Source: Dysgonamonadaceae bacterium
GTDB taxonomy: Bacteria; Bacteroidota; Bacteroidia; Bacteroidales; Azobacteroidaceae
Length of the DNA: 24,763 bases
Assembly: GCA_031255425.1 (NCBI GenBank)
Contig: JAIRSN010000045.1
Location: forward strand, 1 to 24,763
Direction: 5' to 3'
This document shows positions 1 through 8,800 of this stretch, piece by piece. The first letter of the stretch is position 1; each line of letters starts with the position of its first letter. The translations under genes and the position numbers were made by a program. The notes beneath the pieces are model-generated. The model made no database searches. It saw nothing but the letters and a program-made list of their open reading frames with translations, and was not told the origin of the DNA.

Positions 1-165
1 CACTTTCCAACCGGATTCAAGGTTCCGCAGTCTGCGGAAGTCACTTTCCAACCGGATTCAAGGTTCCGCAGTCTGCGGAAGTCACTTTCCAACCGGGATT
101 CAAGGTTCCGCAGTCTGCGGAAGTCACTTTCCAACCGGATTCAAGGTTCCGCAGTCTGCGGAAGT
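1..165. repeat. Tandem palindromic repeat array, type A units
   Basis: Four head-to-tail units of 41, 41, 42 and 41 bp start at 1, 42, 83 and 125. Each has a linker of the form CACTTTCCAACCGGATTCAA followed by the perfect palindrome TTCCGCAGTCTGCGGAA (8-bp arms, 1-nt centre). The third unit carries one extra G in the linker. The array begins at the window edge, so it is probably longer to the left. There are no unique spacers, so it is not CRISPR. Open frames across it are simple products of the repeat and not credible genes. Confidence 0.95.
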
Positions 166-372
166 TACTTTTCAACTGAATTCTTTCTTCCGGAGAACTC
201 CGGAAGCTACTTTTCGACTGAATTCTTTCTTCCGGAGAACTCCGGAAGCTACTTTTCAACTGGATTCTTTCTTCCGGAGAACTCCGGAAGCTACTTTCCA
301 ACTGAATTCTTTCTTCCGGAGAACTCCGGAAGCTACTTTTCAACCGGATTCTTCCTTCCGGAGAACTCCGGC
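166..372. repeat. Tandem palindromic repeat array, type B units
   Basis: Five units with a 42-bp period start at 166, 208, 250, 292 and 334; the last is cut short. The linker is a variant of the type A linker (TACTTTTCAACTGAATTCTT and close forms). The palindrome is different, CTTCCGGAGAACTCCGGAAG, with 9-bp arms and a 2-nt centre. Type A and type B thus share the linker but have different, equally perfect, hairpin arms. The array lies downstream of the minus-strand lyase operon, so transcripts running through it would form a series of hairpins. Confidence 0.95.
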
Positions 373-387
373 GGCGCAGCCGCTTTT
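371..387. terminator. Small GC-rich hairpin followed by T-run (weak)
   Basis: GCGGC-GCA-GCCGC (371-383) forms a 5-bp stem, followed on the plus strand by TTTT. On the minus strand it lies just past the operon end but without a clear T-tract after it. A terminator role for the lyase operon is therefore weakly supported; the adjacent palindromic array could serve instead. Confidence 0.25.
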
Positions 388-392
388 ATATT

Positions 393-587
393 TTAAAGGA
401 GTACGGTGTATTTGTCATTGATGATGAACACGCCGTCGCAATCCTCATAATTCTGCGTCCAACAGGCCGGGTTGTGCGAGGTAATATCCGTAATGCGGAC
501 GTTCCGGCAATGGATGAAGTAGCTGATTTCAGGGCGTATGGGACCGCGTTTCGGATCCGGAATCCCGGCACGCGTGTCGTTGAGCCG
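393..587 (-). pseudogene. Remnant of a GH28 (polygalacturonase-like) gene
   Basis: In a minus-strand frame different from that of the upstream lyase, a 64-codon stretch ends at a TAA at 393-395. It reads RLNDTRAGIPDPKRGP, then RPEISYFIHCRNVRI, then a segment with NPACW and CDGVFI. The pattern RP...F..C.NV.I......N...W......C..V.I is the parallel beta-helix signature of GH28 enzymes upstream of their catalytic aspartates. No start codon, N-terminal part or catalytic region is present, and a stop (591-593) precedes it in frame. I read it as a gene fragment fused behind the lyase gene, probably by deletion or recombination next to the repeat array. An alternative is a frameshifted C-terminal extension of the lyase. 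The GH28 assignment rests on pattern recognition only. Confidence 0.6.
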
Positions 588-1632
588 GCATCAGCGTTGG
601 AAACACCCATGCAAAATGGTGCTTCGGATAAATAACCGGGCGGTATCGTTTTACGTATTCGAGGTAAGCGCTGTCGCCGTAAATGCCATACATTGCTTCA
701 ATCAGGTTTTCCGGCCAAGGTTCATTTTGACCGGTGTTGGGATGAGAATTGAATTTCCATTCTGCCGGATTTTGCTCGTGATAAAGCAAATAATCAACAG
801 CCTTTTTTATGGATGCGCCGTTTTGTTCCGGAACAAAAAGATTTTCGCCTGTCAAGTTATATATTAACCAACAGGCGGCAGTCATTGGAGCGAGCGAAAA
901 ATAAGTATACCAAATTCCATTGCCGCCGCGACGGGTTTCTTCCGGCATGGAGCCGTCGGGCAGGATTTTAACAAATAAATCGGATTTTATTAGACGTACA
1001 TTTTCGGCGATTTCTTTTTTATCATTCAAAAAAGAAGCGGCAAGCAGCGAGCCGAAACGACCCCAGTCTGCCCAGTTATTGACATGCGGCGTGGTGCGGA
1101 TTTCGTTGCAAGCGGGTTGGTAAACCGACGTAACCCACATTGCAAAGGCTTTTCGATCCTGTTTTTTCCACATTTTTGCGTCGAACATCAATTCGGCGGC
1201 AATGAGCAGGCCGGAACCGGAATACGCCATTACCAGCACGCCGTCGTGTTCGGAATATTTTTTGTTGATTTTAGCCCAGGCATTGAGAAAATAAAGGGCT
1301 TTTTTTCCATACTTTTTATCACCCGATAACTTGTAAGCCAAGGCCGAAGCGTATGCCCCGAAAGCGTCGTCCTGGATGGCCAACGAATTAGCGCGGTGTT
1401 CTTCCGGCTTGTTGTAATAGCCGGGCACGGCAAAATCGGCAAGAGCGTGCTGTTCGCAGTCCAAAATGCTGTCGGCGTAATGAAGCAGTTGCGCATAAGC
1501 GGTTTTGTACGGTTCGGCATCCTGCTTGAGTTGCGACTTTACAAACGCAACTTGCGCTTCGGGATGAAACTGCGCGTATGTAAAAAGAAATACGCAGCAT
1601 GTAAAACTGATAATCAGAGAAATACGCTTCAT
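529..1632 (-). CDS. Polysaccharide lyase, alginate_lyase-fold family (3' end altered)
   Basis: A 367-residue secreted protein with a signal peptide (residues 1-20, cut before QFHPEA). The body matches the (alpha/alpha)-toroid alginate_lyase family (PF05426 type, seen in families such as PL38). A conserved NNWADWG motif lies at 185-191. A segment at 230-245 carries EETRR followed by WYTYFSL, matching the conserved arginine and tyrosine region of the active site. Such enzymes cleave uronic-acid polymers by beta-elimination, leaving an unsaturated uronate, and the GH88 gene at 13038 is the expected partner. It is the last gene of the minus-strand operon, 12 bp after the DUF4466-type gene. The natural C-terminus seems to lie near residue 350 (HHFAWVFPTLMP); the last ~17 residues look unnatural and are read out of frame over a GH28 remnant. 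The substrate (alginate, glucuronan, other) cannot be fixed from sequence. Confidence 0.8.
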   Translation of the reverse strand: MKRISLIISFTCCVFLFTYAQFHPEAQVAFVKSQLKQDAEPYKTAYAQLLHYADSILDCEQHALADFAVPGYYNKPEEHRANSLAIQDDAFGAYASALAYKLSGDKKYGKKALYFLNAWAKINKKYSEHDGVLVMAYSGSGLLIAAELMFDAKMWKKQDRKAFAMWVTSVYQPACNEIRTTPHVNNWADWGRFGSLLAASFLNDKKEIAENVRLIKSDLFVKILPDGSMPEETRRGGNGIWYTYFSLAPMTAACWLIYNLTGENLFVPEQNGASIKKAVDYLLYHEQNPAEWKFNSHPNTGQNEPWPENLIEAMYGIYGDSAYLEYVKRYRPVIYPKHHFAWVFPTLMPAQRHACRDSGSETRSHTP

Positions 1633-1644
1633 CTGTTTGTATTT

Positions 1645-2649
1645 TTATTTTATTTTTAATCGTTTGATACTGATTGTTCCGCCGGCGCGTCCGCGGTTCA
1701 TATTATTGGCGAAAATATAGGCTTTATATATGCCGTCCTGCGTTTCGAGCCACATACCGTCATTCGTAATAATGTCGAGTGCGTAATTGGGCATACGGCT
1801 CATATCCATCTCGCGCAGGTCAATATCGTCGATGTAAATGGCGGGTTGCGCTTCGCCTTTCTGATGCAGACGCGCCAAATGCGCATCTTTAATCCCTGTA
1901 TTGCGGATTTTCGTGTCGCGATTAACGCCCGAAGGCAGCGTTACGCCGGGCAGATATTTGACAACACCGGTAGCCGGCGCCACAAAAGCGTGATTAAACA
2001 CTACGGTGTCAACATTATAATTGCGATAAAGATACACTAAATCAATTTTTCCGGGAACAGCGGCAGCTTGGGCGGCTGTATAAACCGCCATATCTTCCAA
2101 CGAGATATAACATTGGCTTGCCGAAACAGCCAAATCAAGTTTTATATCCATTTCGGCAATCCGGTACTCGCCCATTTCCATTGAAACACGCTCGCCGTTA
2201 CTCGCTACAGCCGAGAAGATAAATTTGAGGTTTTTGCCTTTTGCCTCTTCGGGAATAGCGTAGAAATACCGTAAAGCGGCAGCGCAGGTATCTGCCGTAA
2301 ATTCCACCTGGGTGATGTTGCCGCTATTCACGCAGGGATTTCCTACTACCACAGCCGTTTCAATGCCATTCACAGCCGTGTGGTATGAGCGGTGTTCGAG
2401 GTAAGTGGCGGGTGCGCCGGCAATGCTTGCCTCTACTTGCGCCGAAACGAGTCTGCCCGCGCCGGGTTGAATGGCAACGGCATAGACAAATTCGATTTCC
2501 TGCCCTGCGACATTGGGTCCCAAGCTGCGTTTAATGCATTTGTTTTGGAAGGCAGGGGTAGACTCTTCATTTTCACAAGAAGTAAAAAGGAGGAAAGGTA
2601 CAAGGCACAAGGCACAAAGTACTGCAAATCTTGAACGTTTGTTTATCAT
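1645..2649 (-). CDS. DUF4466-type surface lipoprotein
   Basis: A 334-residue lipoprotein with signal peptide and lipobox LFTSC; the acylated Cys is residue 25. It is followed by ENEE, an acidic stretch of the kind that sends Bacteroidota lipoproteins to the cell surface. The start of the mature protein (KCIKRSLGPNVAGQEIEF) resembles my memory of DUF4466 proteins, which sit in SusC/D loci. The rest is predicted beta-rich, with a C-terminal half that may be a second beta-sandwich. No catalytic motif is visible. By position, after SusD and a small DUF5018-related lipoprotein, it probably takes the place of SusE/SusF-like surface glycan-binding proteins; this is inference. It is separated from the previous gene by a 32-bp spacer made of TTAAGA-like repeats. 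Confidence 0.7.
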   Translation of the reverse strand: MINKRSRFAVLCALCLVPFLLFTSCENEESTPAFQNKCIKRSLGPNVAGQEIEFVYAVAIQPGAGRLVSAQVEASIAGAPATYLEHRSYHTAVNGIETAVVVGNPCVNSGNITQVEFTADTCAAALRYFYAIPEEAKGKNLKFIFSAVASNGERVSMEMGEYRIAEMDIKLDLAVSASQCYISLEDMAVYTAAQAAAVPGKIDLVYLYRNYNVDTVVFNHAFVAPATGVVKYLPGVTLPSGVNRDTKIRNTGIKDAHLARLHQKGEAQPAIYIDDIDLREMDMSRMPNYALDIITNDGMWLETQDGIYKAYIFANNMNRGRAGGTISIKRLKIK

Positions 2650-2681
2650 ATTTTTAACTCTTAACTCTCAGTTCTTAACTC
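2650..2681 (-). repeat. TTAAGA-type spacer repeat (DUF5018/DUF4466 junction)
   Basis: On the minus strand the 32-bp spacer carries GAGTTAAGAACTGAGAG followed by TTAAGAGTTAA. It is almost the same string as at the HTCS/SusC junction, although the flanking genes are unrelated. Confidence 0.75.
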
Positions 2682-3122
2682 TTATCTCGGAACATATTCA
2701 TGTTCTTCCAACAAAACGGTGTATGTTTTACGGACTTTGCGATTTCCGGAAACAACCGTGTAGCGCGGAGGATTGTTTTTGTAATCCGAAAAATCGGTAA
2801 AGCCGGTAACTTTCGGTTCCAGTTTGGCGTCGGTAACGAGCGAAAACTGCGGATAGACATTGCGCAGGTCGGTACCGTATTTCACTTTCACCGAAATGGT
2901 ACAGGCAACGGTGTCGATACCGTTACCGAGAACGATAGACTTATCGTTGAATACAACGGTCTGATAGTCGGTTCCCACCAGTTGAAAGCTGCTGACGTAA
3001 CATTCGCTGCGTTCGGTGATTAACAGGCCGTCTTCGTCAACGGGGTAGTCGTTGAAAAGGCAACTTCCCAAAAAGACCGGGAGCGACAAAAGGATGAGCC
3101 TTGTTTTTACAAATGGTTTCAT
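2682..3122 (-). CDS. DUF5018-related small lipoprotein
   Basis: A 146-residue protein starting at the ATG at 3120-3122. The frame is open back to the SusD stop through a TTG, but the ATG gives a clean signal peptide, MKPFVKTRLILLSLPVFLGS, with lipobox Cys 21. The mature part begins LFNDYPVDEDGLLITERSEC and ends with KTYTVLLEEHEY, matching small PKD/DUF5018-related lipoproteins found beside SusD. It probably forms one or two Ig-like beta-sandwiches, with the C-terminal strands containing VSGNRKVRKTYTV. No enzyme motif is seen. It is likely a cell-surface accessory of the SusC/D complex; the exact role is unknown. It lies between SusD and the DUF4466-type gene in the same operon. Confidence 0.7.
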   Translation of the reverse strand: MKPFVKTRLILLSLPVFLGSCLFNDYPVDEDGLLITERSECYVSSFQLVGTDYQTVVFNDKSIVLGNGIDTVACTISVKVKYGTDLRNVYPQFSLVTDAKLEPKVTGFTDFSDYKNNPPRYTVVSGNRKVRKTYTVLLEEHEYVPR

Positions 3123-3149
3123 ATTTTTTGATGTTCTTTTAATTTTCAA

Positions 3150-5036
3150 TTACCGGAATGGAACATTCTGTGTCAAATTCGGGTTTTTGTTGCGTTCGCT
3201 TTCGGGAATAGCAAAGATGTAGCACCGTTGATACGACAGGTTTGACTGATTTTGAAAGAAAACGCCGTTGCTACTGAAGCCGCTGACGGGATTGTCCCAT
3301 GTGTCGTTATTTTTATAGCCGTCCGGGTCGAAAGGCGGACAAAAAACCGCTTCTATTTTCCGCCACCGCCGGATGTCGAACGAACGATGTCCTTCGGCAA
3401 TAAGTTCCACAATGCGTTCCTGATTGATGGCGGCGAAGAAATCGTCTTGTGCGGCGGTTTTTGCACCGTTCAAATCGGGCAAATTGCCGCGTTGCCGCAC
3501 ACGATTGACCATTTCGACGGCGTAATCTTTCTGGCCGGCAAGATTGGCGAAATTGACTGCTTCGGCATACATTAGATAGACGTCGGCAAGACGGATAACA
3601 GGCCAGTTAAAATCACCTTCGGAACGTGCCTGCCCGGGGTAATTGCGTATGTATTTGCGGAAAACATAACCGGTCATACAACCGCCGCTTTCGTAAGTAG
3701 TGTACAACTCGCCGTCAATCTCGTAGTTCGGCGCCGCGTCGGTTTTGTAAATAAACGGTATCCAACCGGTTGAGGTGCGTCCGTCGCTACTGATACCTGC
3801 GATTTTTTCAAAATCCCAAAGCATTGTCGCCTTCATGCGGTAATCGCGATTTTCGTAACTTGCGGGATTCAGCGCAGAGTTAGTTGCGGTACGTCCGCCT
3901 GCGGCAGGCGTCATTTGAATCAGCGGCTCGCAAAAATCGCCGGTAATGGTGGACTGGTACCGGTTGGCAAGTGCAAAACGCGGATTGAGCCATCCCTGCG
4001 AATAAGCAATGCTGCGTCCGGCAAAGTCGCGCATCAACTCTTCGCTCTGGCTGCTGCCCGTACCTGCAAAATTGAAATAAAGGAGAAATTCGGGGTTGCC
4101 GTTGGCAGCAGGTAAGAACAAATCGTAATAGTTCGGCAGTTTTCCGGCTTTGCCTGAACCGTCGCATTCGCCGGCTGCACCGCCACGAAAGAGCGTTAAA
4201 CCGAAATCGTTGATCACGCTGCGAAAATCGGCGGCGGCTTCGGTATAGGCGGCTTGTGCGGCTTGTTCGCTTGGCTCAAAACCTTCCAGTTCTTCCCAAC
4301 CGAATTTGTTCCAGCTTGCCCAATAGAGGTTGACTTTCCCGCGCAACGCTAATGCGGCAGGTTTTGCCATGCGCCCGGTTTGCGTGGTCCTGTCGGGCAA
4401 TTTACCGGCGGCATACTGCAAGTCGGCAAGCAATTCCGGTACTATGTCTTTGATGGGTGTGCGCGAAAGCGATTCCGCTTCTTCCTTTTTATACATACGT
4501 TCGTCGATATACGGCACGTCGCCCCACATCGAAATCAGGCGCAGGTAAATCAGCGAACGATAGAGTTTTGCCTCGCCGATAAATGCTTCAAGCTGTTTGA
4601 TATTTATCTCTGCATCTTCTTTTTCGAGCATTTTTTGCAAGCCGTCAATTACATAATTGCAGCGGTTGATGCCCCCGTAACAATAGCGGTACATATTCGA
4701 GAACGTGTAACCGTAGCCGAATGGCCAGAGTTCGTAAAAACCATCGTAAGCGGCACCTCGTTGCAAGGCTGTGGATGCATTTTCATTGGATGCAGTTCCC
4801 TGAAAATAGCAGCCGCGCACGTTGACGTATTCACCCATCGCGTCTAAATAATAATCGCGGCTGAACAAGTAGCGAATGTCGGCAATTGCGCCGTCGAGGG
4901 CATACTGTGCATCAGCAGTGGTTTCCCAAAACTCCGACGAGGAAAGTTCGTCGCGCGAGGGCTGATTGAGGAGGTCATCGTGGCAGGAGATCAAGATTAC
5001 TGCTGCTGCAAAAATCAATATTGCTTTGATTTTCAT
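3150..5036 (-). CDS. susD: SusD-like starch-binding outer-membrane lipoprotein (RagB/SusD family)
   Basis: A 628-residue SusD homologue, the surface lid that captures oligosaccharide for the SusC channel. The signal peptide ends in lipobox LISC with Cys 18, followed by HDD, which fits surface export. The N-terminal segment LLNQPSRDELSSSEFWET is typical of the family. TPR-like helices include RTPIKDIVPELLADLQYAAGKLP. The C-terminal part contains RLADVYLMYAEAVN and ends with IPESERNKNPNLTQN, the classic SusD C-terminal signature. The length is in the upper normal range. It is separated from its SusC partner by an esterase gene, 12 bp upstream, instead of following SusC directly as usual. Ligand specificity cannot be deduced. 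Confidence 0.95.
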   Translation of the reverse strand: MKIKAILIFAAAVILISCHDDLLNQPSRDELSSSEFWETTADAQYALDGAIADIRYLFSRDYYLDAMGEYVNVRGCYFQGTASNENASTALQRGAAYDGFYELWPFGYGYTFSNMYRYCYGGINRCNYVIDGLQKMLEKEDAEINIKQLEAFIGEAKLYRSLIYLRLISMWGDVPYIDERMYKKEEAESLSRTPIKDIVPELLADLQYAAGKLPDRTTQTGRMAKPAALALRGKVNLYWASWNKFGWEELEGFEPSEQAAQAAYTEAAADFRSVINDFGLTLFRGGAAGECDGSGKAGKLPNYYDLFLPAANGNPEFLLYFNFAGTGSSQSEELMRDFAGRSIAYSQGWLNPRFALANRYQSTITGDFCEPLIQMTPAAGGRTATNSALNPASYENRDYRMKATMLWDFEKIAGISSDGRTSTGWIPFIYKTDAAPNYEIDGELYTTYESGGCMTGYVFRKYIRNYPGQARSEGDFNWPVIRLADVYLMYAEAVNFANLAGQKDYAVEMVNRVRQRGNLPDLNGAKTAAQDDFFAAINQERIVELIAEGHRSFDIRRWRKIEAVFCPPFDPDGYKNNDTWDNPVSGFSSNGVFFQNQSNLSYQRCYIFAIPESERNKNPNLTQNVPFR

Positions 5037-5048
5037 ATATTTATTATT

Positions 5049-5807
5049 TTATTTTAAAAATTCTGATACTGTTTTTTCCATGATGACGTAAGCGTCGCGG
5101 TTACAGTGAACGCCGTCGTGAGAGTATTTTTCGGGGAGGCAGCCGTTTTCGTCTGCCAATGCCGGATGAAAATCGACAAAAGCAATTTTATTTTTCGTAG
5201 CATATTCTTTCAACATTGCATTGAGGGTTTTGATGCTGTCGGCGACATTTTCCACTTGCGGACGCCATTTGTAAGCGCAAGCGGGCAGAATGGAGCAAAC
5301 AACCGGTTTGATGTTGTTTGCTTTTGCGAGTTGGCACATCGACTTGATATTTTGAAAAATATGTTCGAGCGAAATCACGCCCTGATTGTGTGCAATGTCG
5401 TTTGTTCCTGCGAGAATGACTACATATTTGGGCTGTAAATCAACCACGTCGGCCTGAAAACGCACAAGCATCTGCGAAGTTACCTGTCCGCTGATACCGC
5501 GTCCCACGAAATCGTTGTTTGCGAAAAAATCTTTACGCCCGTTTGCCCAGCCTTCTGTTATGGAATTGCCCATGAAAACGGCTTTGGGCTTTTTGCCGGC
5601 CGCTTTGAGTTCGGTATTTGCCTGCGCATATCGCGCGAAGTTTGCCCAATCGCCGTTGTACCATTCGCGGTCGGTTTTTTCTTTTATGTACTTTTCGACG
5701 GCTTTCAGGTTGTCACCTTCGATGGTGATGGTGAGAGGCGGTTGCTCCTGCGCCGAACAAACAGCAGAGCATATTGTTGCGATGATTATTAGAAATTTTT
5801 TGTTCAT
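5049..5807 (-). CDS. SGNH/GDSL hydrolase, probable carbohydrate O-acylesterase
   Basis: A 252-residue exported enzyme with a signal peptide (residues 1-19, cut near CSAQEQ). All SGNH blocks are visible: block I GNSITEGW with nucleophile Ser 82, block II Gly in GRGISGQ (about 104-107), block III GTND with Asn 136, and block V DGVH with Asp 231 and His 234. Family members remove acetyl or other acyl groups from carbohydrates, often in pectin or hemicellulose loci. No lipobox is evident, so a periplasmic location is likely. The gene is inserted between SusC and SusD, 12 bp before SusD and 33 bp after SusC, so it is surely co-transcribed. Deacylating the imported oligosaccharide is an inference from context. 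Confidence 0.87.
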   Translation of the reverse strand: MNKKFLIIIATICSAVCSAQEQPPLTITIEGDNLKAVEKYIKEKTDREWYNGDWANFARYAQANTELKAAGKKPKAVFMGNSITEGWANGRKDFFANNDFVGRGISGQVTSQMLVRFQADVVDLQPKYVVILAGTNDIAHNQGVISLEHIFQNIKSMCQLAKANNIKPVVCSILPACAYKWRPQVENVADSIKTLNAMLKEYATKNKIAFVDFHPALADENGCLPEKYSHDGVHCNRDAYVIMEKTVSEFLK

Positions 5808-5840
5808 AATTTATTCTATTAATTCTCAATTCTTAATTAT
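5808..5840 (-). repeat. TTAAGA-type spacer repeat (SusC/SGNH junction)
   Basis: The 33-bp spacer contains ATTAAGAATTGAGAATTAAT on the minus strand, a diverged form of the TTAAGA repeat seen at the HTCS/SusC and DUF5018/DUF4466 junctions. Confidence 0.6.
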
Positions 5841-8800
5841 TTAAAACCCTATGCTTATCCCAAACGAGTGAGAACTCACCAGCGGATACATATCCCCGCG
5901 GTCGGTTTTTTCAGGATCAAGCCCGCGATAAGCAGTGAGGGTGAACAGATTTTCGGTGCTGTAATACAGGCGTAAATTATTCACAAAGATTTTTTTTATG
6001 AGTTTTTTCGGCAACGTGTAACCGAACATCAGGTTTTTCATACGCAGGTAAGCCAGGTTATCGAGCCAAAACTCCGTGCTTGCCTGATTGTTGCTCGAAA
6101 TGTCGAGGCGGGGCCAAGCGCTGTTGCGATTGTCGTAAGTCCAGGGATTTGTCAAATGTTCGTCCGAAGAAGCGTAAAGTTGTGTCGGGATATTCACGCT
6201 GTTGAACTTGGTAATCCAGTAATCACGCCGCCCGGCAACGCCTTGAAAGAGCATTGATAAATCGAATCCTTTCCAGTCCGTTTTGACATTCAAACCGAAA
6301 TTGACGGTCGGCATATTTTGCAGGTCATTGACATAAGCCACTCTGTCGTCGCCGGAGATTTTGCCGTCGCCATTCACATCGACCAGCATCAGGTAGCCCG
6401 GATATGCCCAGCCTTGAAAAGTGGTATTGTAGGCGTCGGCAAAACTTTGCAGGATACCGTTGTCGCGGTAACCGTAAAGGAATTGATAGGGCATTCCGAC
6501 ATAAACGTTGCCTTTGTCCAGAAATTCCGCCCACTTTTCGAGTCGCGAAGCGTTGTACGAGATGTTGAAATTAGCCGAGTAGTTGAAGTCCTTGCCGATA
6601 CGGTCGCGCCAGGTGAAATTGCCTTCCAATCCGCGATTGCGCAATGTTCCGACATTGGTACGAGGGGCTTCATACGCGCCGGTGAGGTGGATGGACATTT
6701 GCGATTGCTGTATCATTCCGGTGGTCAGGCGATCGTAGTAATCCATTTCGGCGGCAAGCCGTCCATTTAAGAAAACGAAGTCCAAACCGGCGTTGAAAAC
6801 ATTGGTTTTTTCCCACGACAAATCGGGATTCAACATTTTATTATAGACAAAACCTTTCACGCTTTTGCCGTCGATCACATAGTTGTTCATGTCCAAAATT
6901 TCCTGTTGCTCGGTGCGGCGGACGACGCTGTTATTTCCCAAACCGCCGTAGGAAATACGCAATTTACCGCTGTTGAGCCATTTTTCCGTATAGGATTTCA
7001 CAAAATTTTCTTCGCTGAAACGCCAACCCAATGAGCCGGAAGGAAAGAATCCGTATTGATGACCCGGCTGAAACTTCGATGAACCATCGACGCGGAAGTT
7101 AAATTCCAAGAGGTATTTATCGTAAGCCGAATAGTTTAAGCGTCCGATATACGATCGCAGCCCTTCGGTAGAGGACGTTCCGCCGTTTGAAATGTTTTCT
7201 TTCAGCGCGGCGTCGATTTCCGTCAAATTGGGGTGAATACGGCTTTCGCGCCATGCCGACAGCGAGCGATCGTACCAGTACTCTTCGCTGTACACAAAAA
7301 GGGCGTTGAAATCATGAATGCCGGCAAATGCCCGGTGATAGTTCAGCCGCGTGTTCAGCAGGGTTTTGTAACCGGTATTGGCGGTATTGGAAATACCTGC
7401 GCTTTCGGCAACGTACCATTTGTTGGTGTAGCTTTCGGTTTGAAAATTGTAGGCGCGGGAAGGATTATCGGCTTCTTTCAGGAAGTTGTTGTAATAGCGC
7501 AAGCTGTAATCAACGCGGGCGTTCAGGCCTTTGACGGGTTCCCAATCAAGATAAAACGAGCCGTTTAGCTGCTGTTCGTCCCTGTCCTTTTTGTGGTCGT
7601 TGAAATATTCGAGCGGGTTGAAAGCATCGGGGTTTTCGCCGATCGCCATTACGCTGCCATAGGCGTCCAGTATGGGGTCGTAAGGCGTAATGCCCGCAAT
7701 GGCTTTTTGCATATCCATATTGCCGCTCTGTCCGCCGGTAAAACCGTTTGAGAGGGCGTACCGGTAATTGCTCCAGTTGCCGTCCATACGGAGACCGGTT
7801 GTCAGGTTTTTGAAAAGTTTGTAATCGAAATTAAACCGTACATTGTAGCGGTTGTAGTCGTTGTTGATTTGCAGTCCTTCCTGTTTCAAATAGCCGATAG
7901 AGGCGTAAAAGTTTGACACTTCGTTACCGCCGGTTGCCGACACGTTGTAGTTTTGCATGGTTCCGGTGCGCATAATCAAATCCCACCAGTCGGTGTTCGG
8001 ATATTTTTTGTTGTCTATCATTCCCATCGCCAGCCACTGATCTACCGTGCCTTTTTGGTATATCTGCGCCGATTCCGCCATATTGGTTGCCGCCTGCGCG
8101 GTGCGGTGGACTTCCAATGCCTGCGCATAATCCGAAAGGAAGGAGTAGGAGCGTATCGGGTTTTCAAAGCCGTAAGAGCCTGAAAAGGTGATTTGCGTTT
8201 TGCCTGCCGATTTGCCCGATTTTGTTTTAATCAGGACAACGCCATTCGCGCCGCGCGAGCCGTAAACCGACGAGGCGGTGGCGTCCTTTAGCACGGAAAT
8301 GCTTTCGATGTCGTCCATATTCAGGCGGTTAATGTCCACGTCGGGCATATCGTCCACCACAATCAGCGGGTTGGCGTCGTTGATGGTTCCGAGTCCGCGA
8401 ATGAGCAGCGTAGCCGAATTGTTGCCCGCCATTCCCGAGGCTTGCGTAACCGTCAAGCCCGGCACAAGTCCCTGCAAAGCGGTGGAAGTATTGGCGATGG
8501 AGCGTCCGGCAATCTTTTCGTCAACCGTTACGGCGGAAACCGCGCCGGTCAGGTTGACCTTTTTTTGCTGTCCGTAGCCGACAACAACAATTTCCTGCAA
8601 GGCAAATTGCGATTCTTTGAGCGTAACGGAAATGGTTGTCCGGTTGCCCACGGCGATTTCCTGTGTGTCGTAACCCAGATAGGAATACGTCAAAGTATCG
8701 CTTGCCGTCAAGTCCGACAGCGTGTAGCTGCCATCAACGTCGGTTACAGTCCCTTTGCCTGTATTTTTCACGACAACGGTTGCGCCGATAACCGGTTCAT

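Noticed and set aside
41..343. Open frame of 100 codons on the minus strand with SSFRSSPEERIQ repeats
   Set aside because: It is a direct translation of the palindromic DNA array with no start context, and its residue pattern follows the 42-bp repeat period only.
1..372. CRISPR array at the left edge
   Set aside because: Units are contiguous with conserved linkers; there are no unique spacers and no cas genes in the window.
386..610. Minus-strand 74-codon frame next to the lyase
   Set aside because: Its composition is unlike a real protein; the GH28-like signal is in a different frame of the same strand.
3123..3149. Upstream TTG start for the DUF5018-related gene
   Set aside because: It would begin inside the SusD stop junction and add charged residues before the signal peptide; the ATG at 3122 gives a normal lipoprotein signal.
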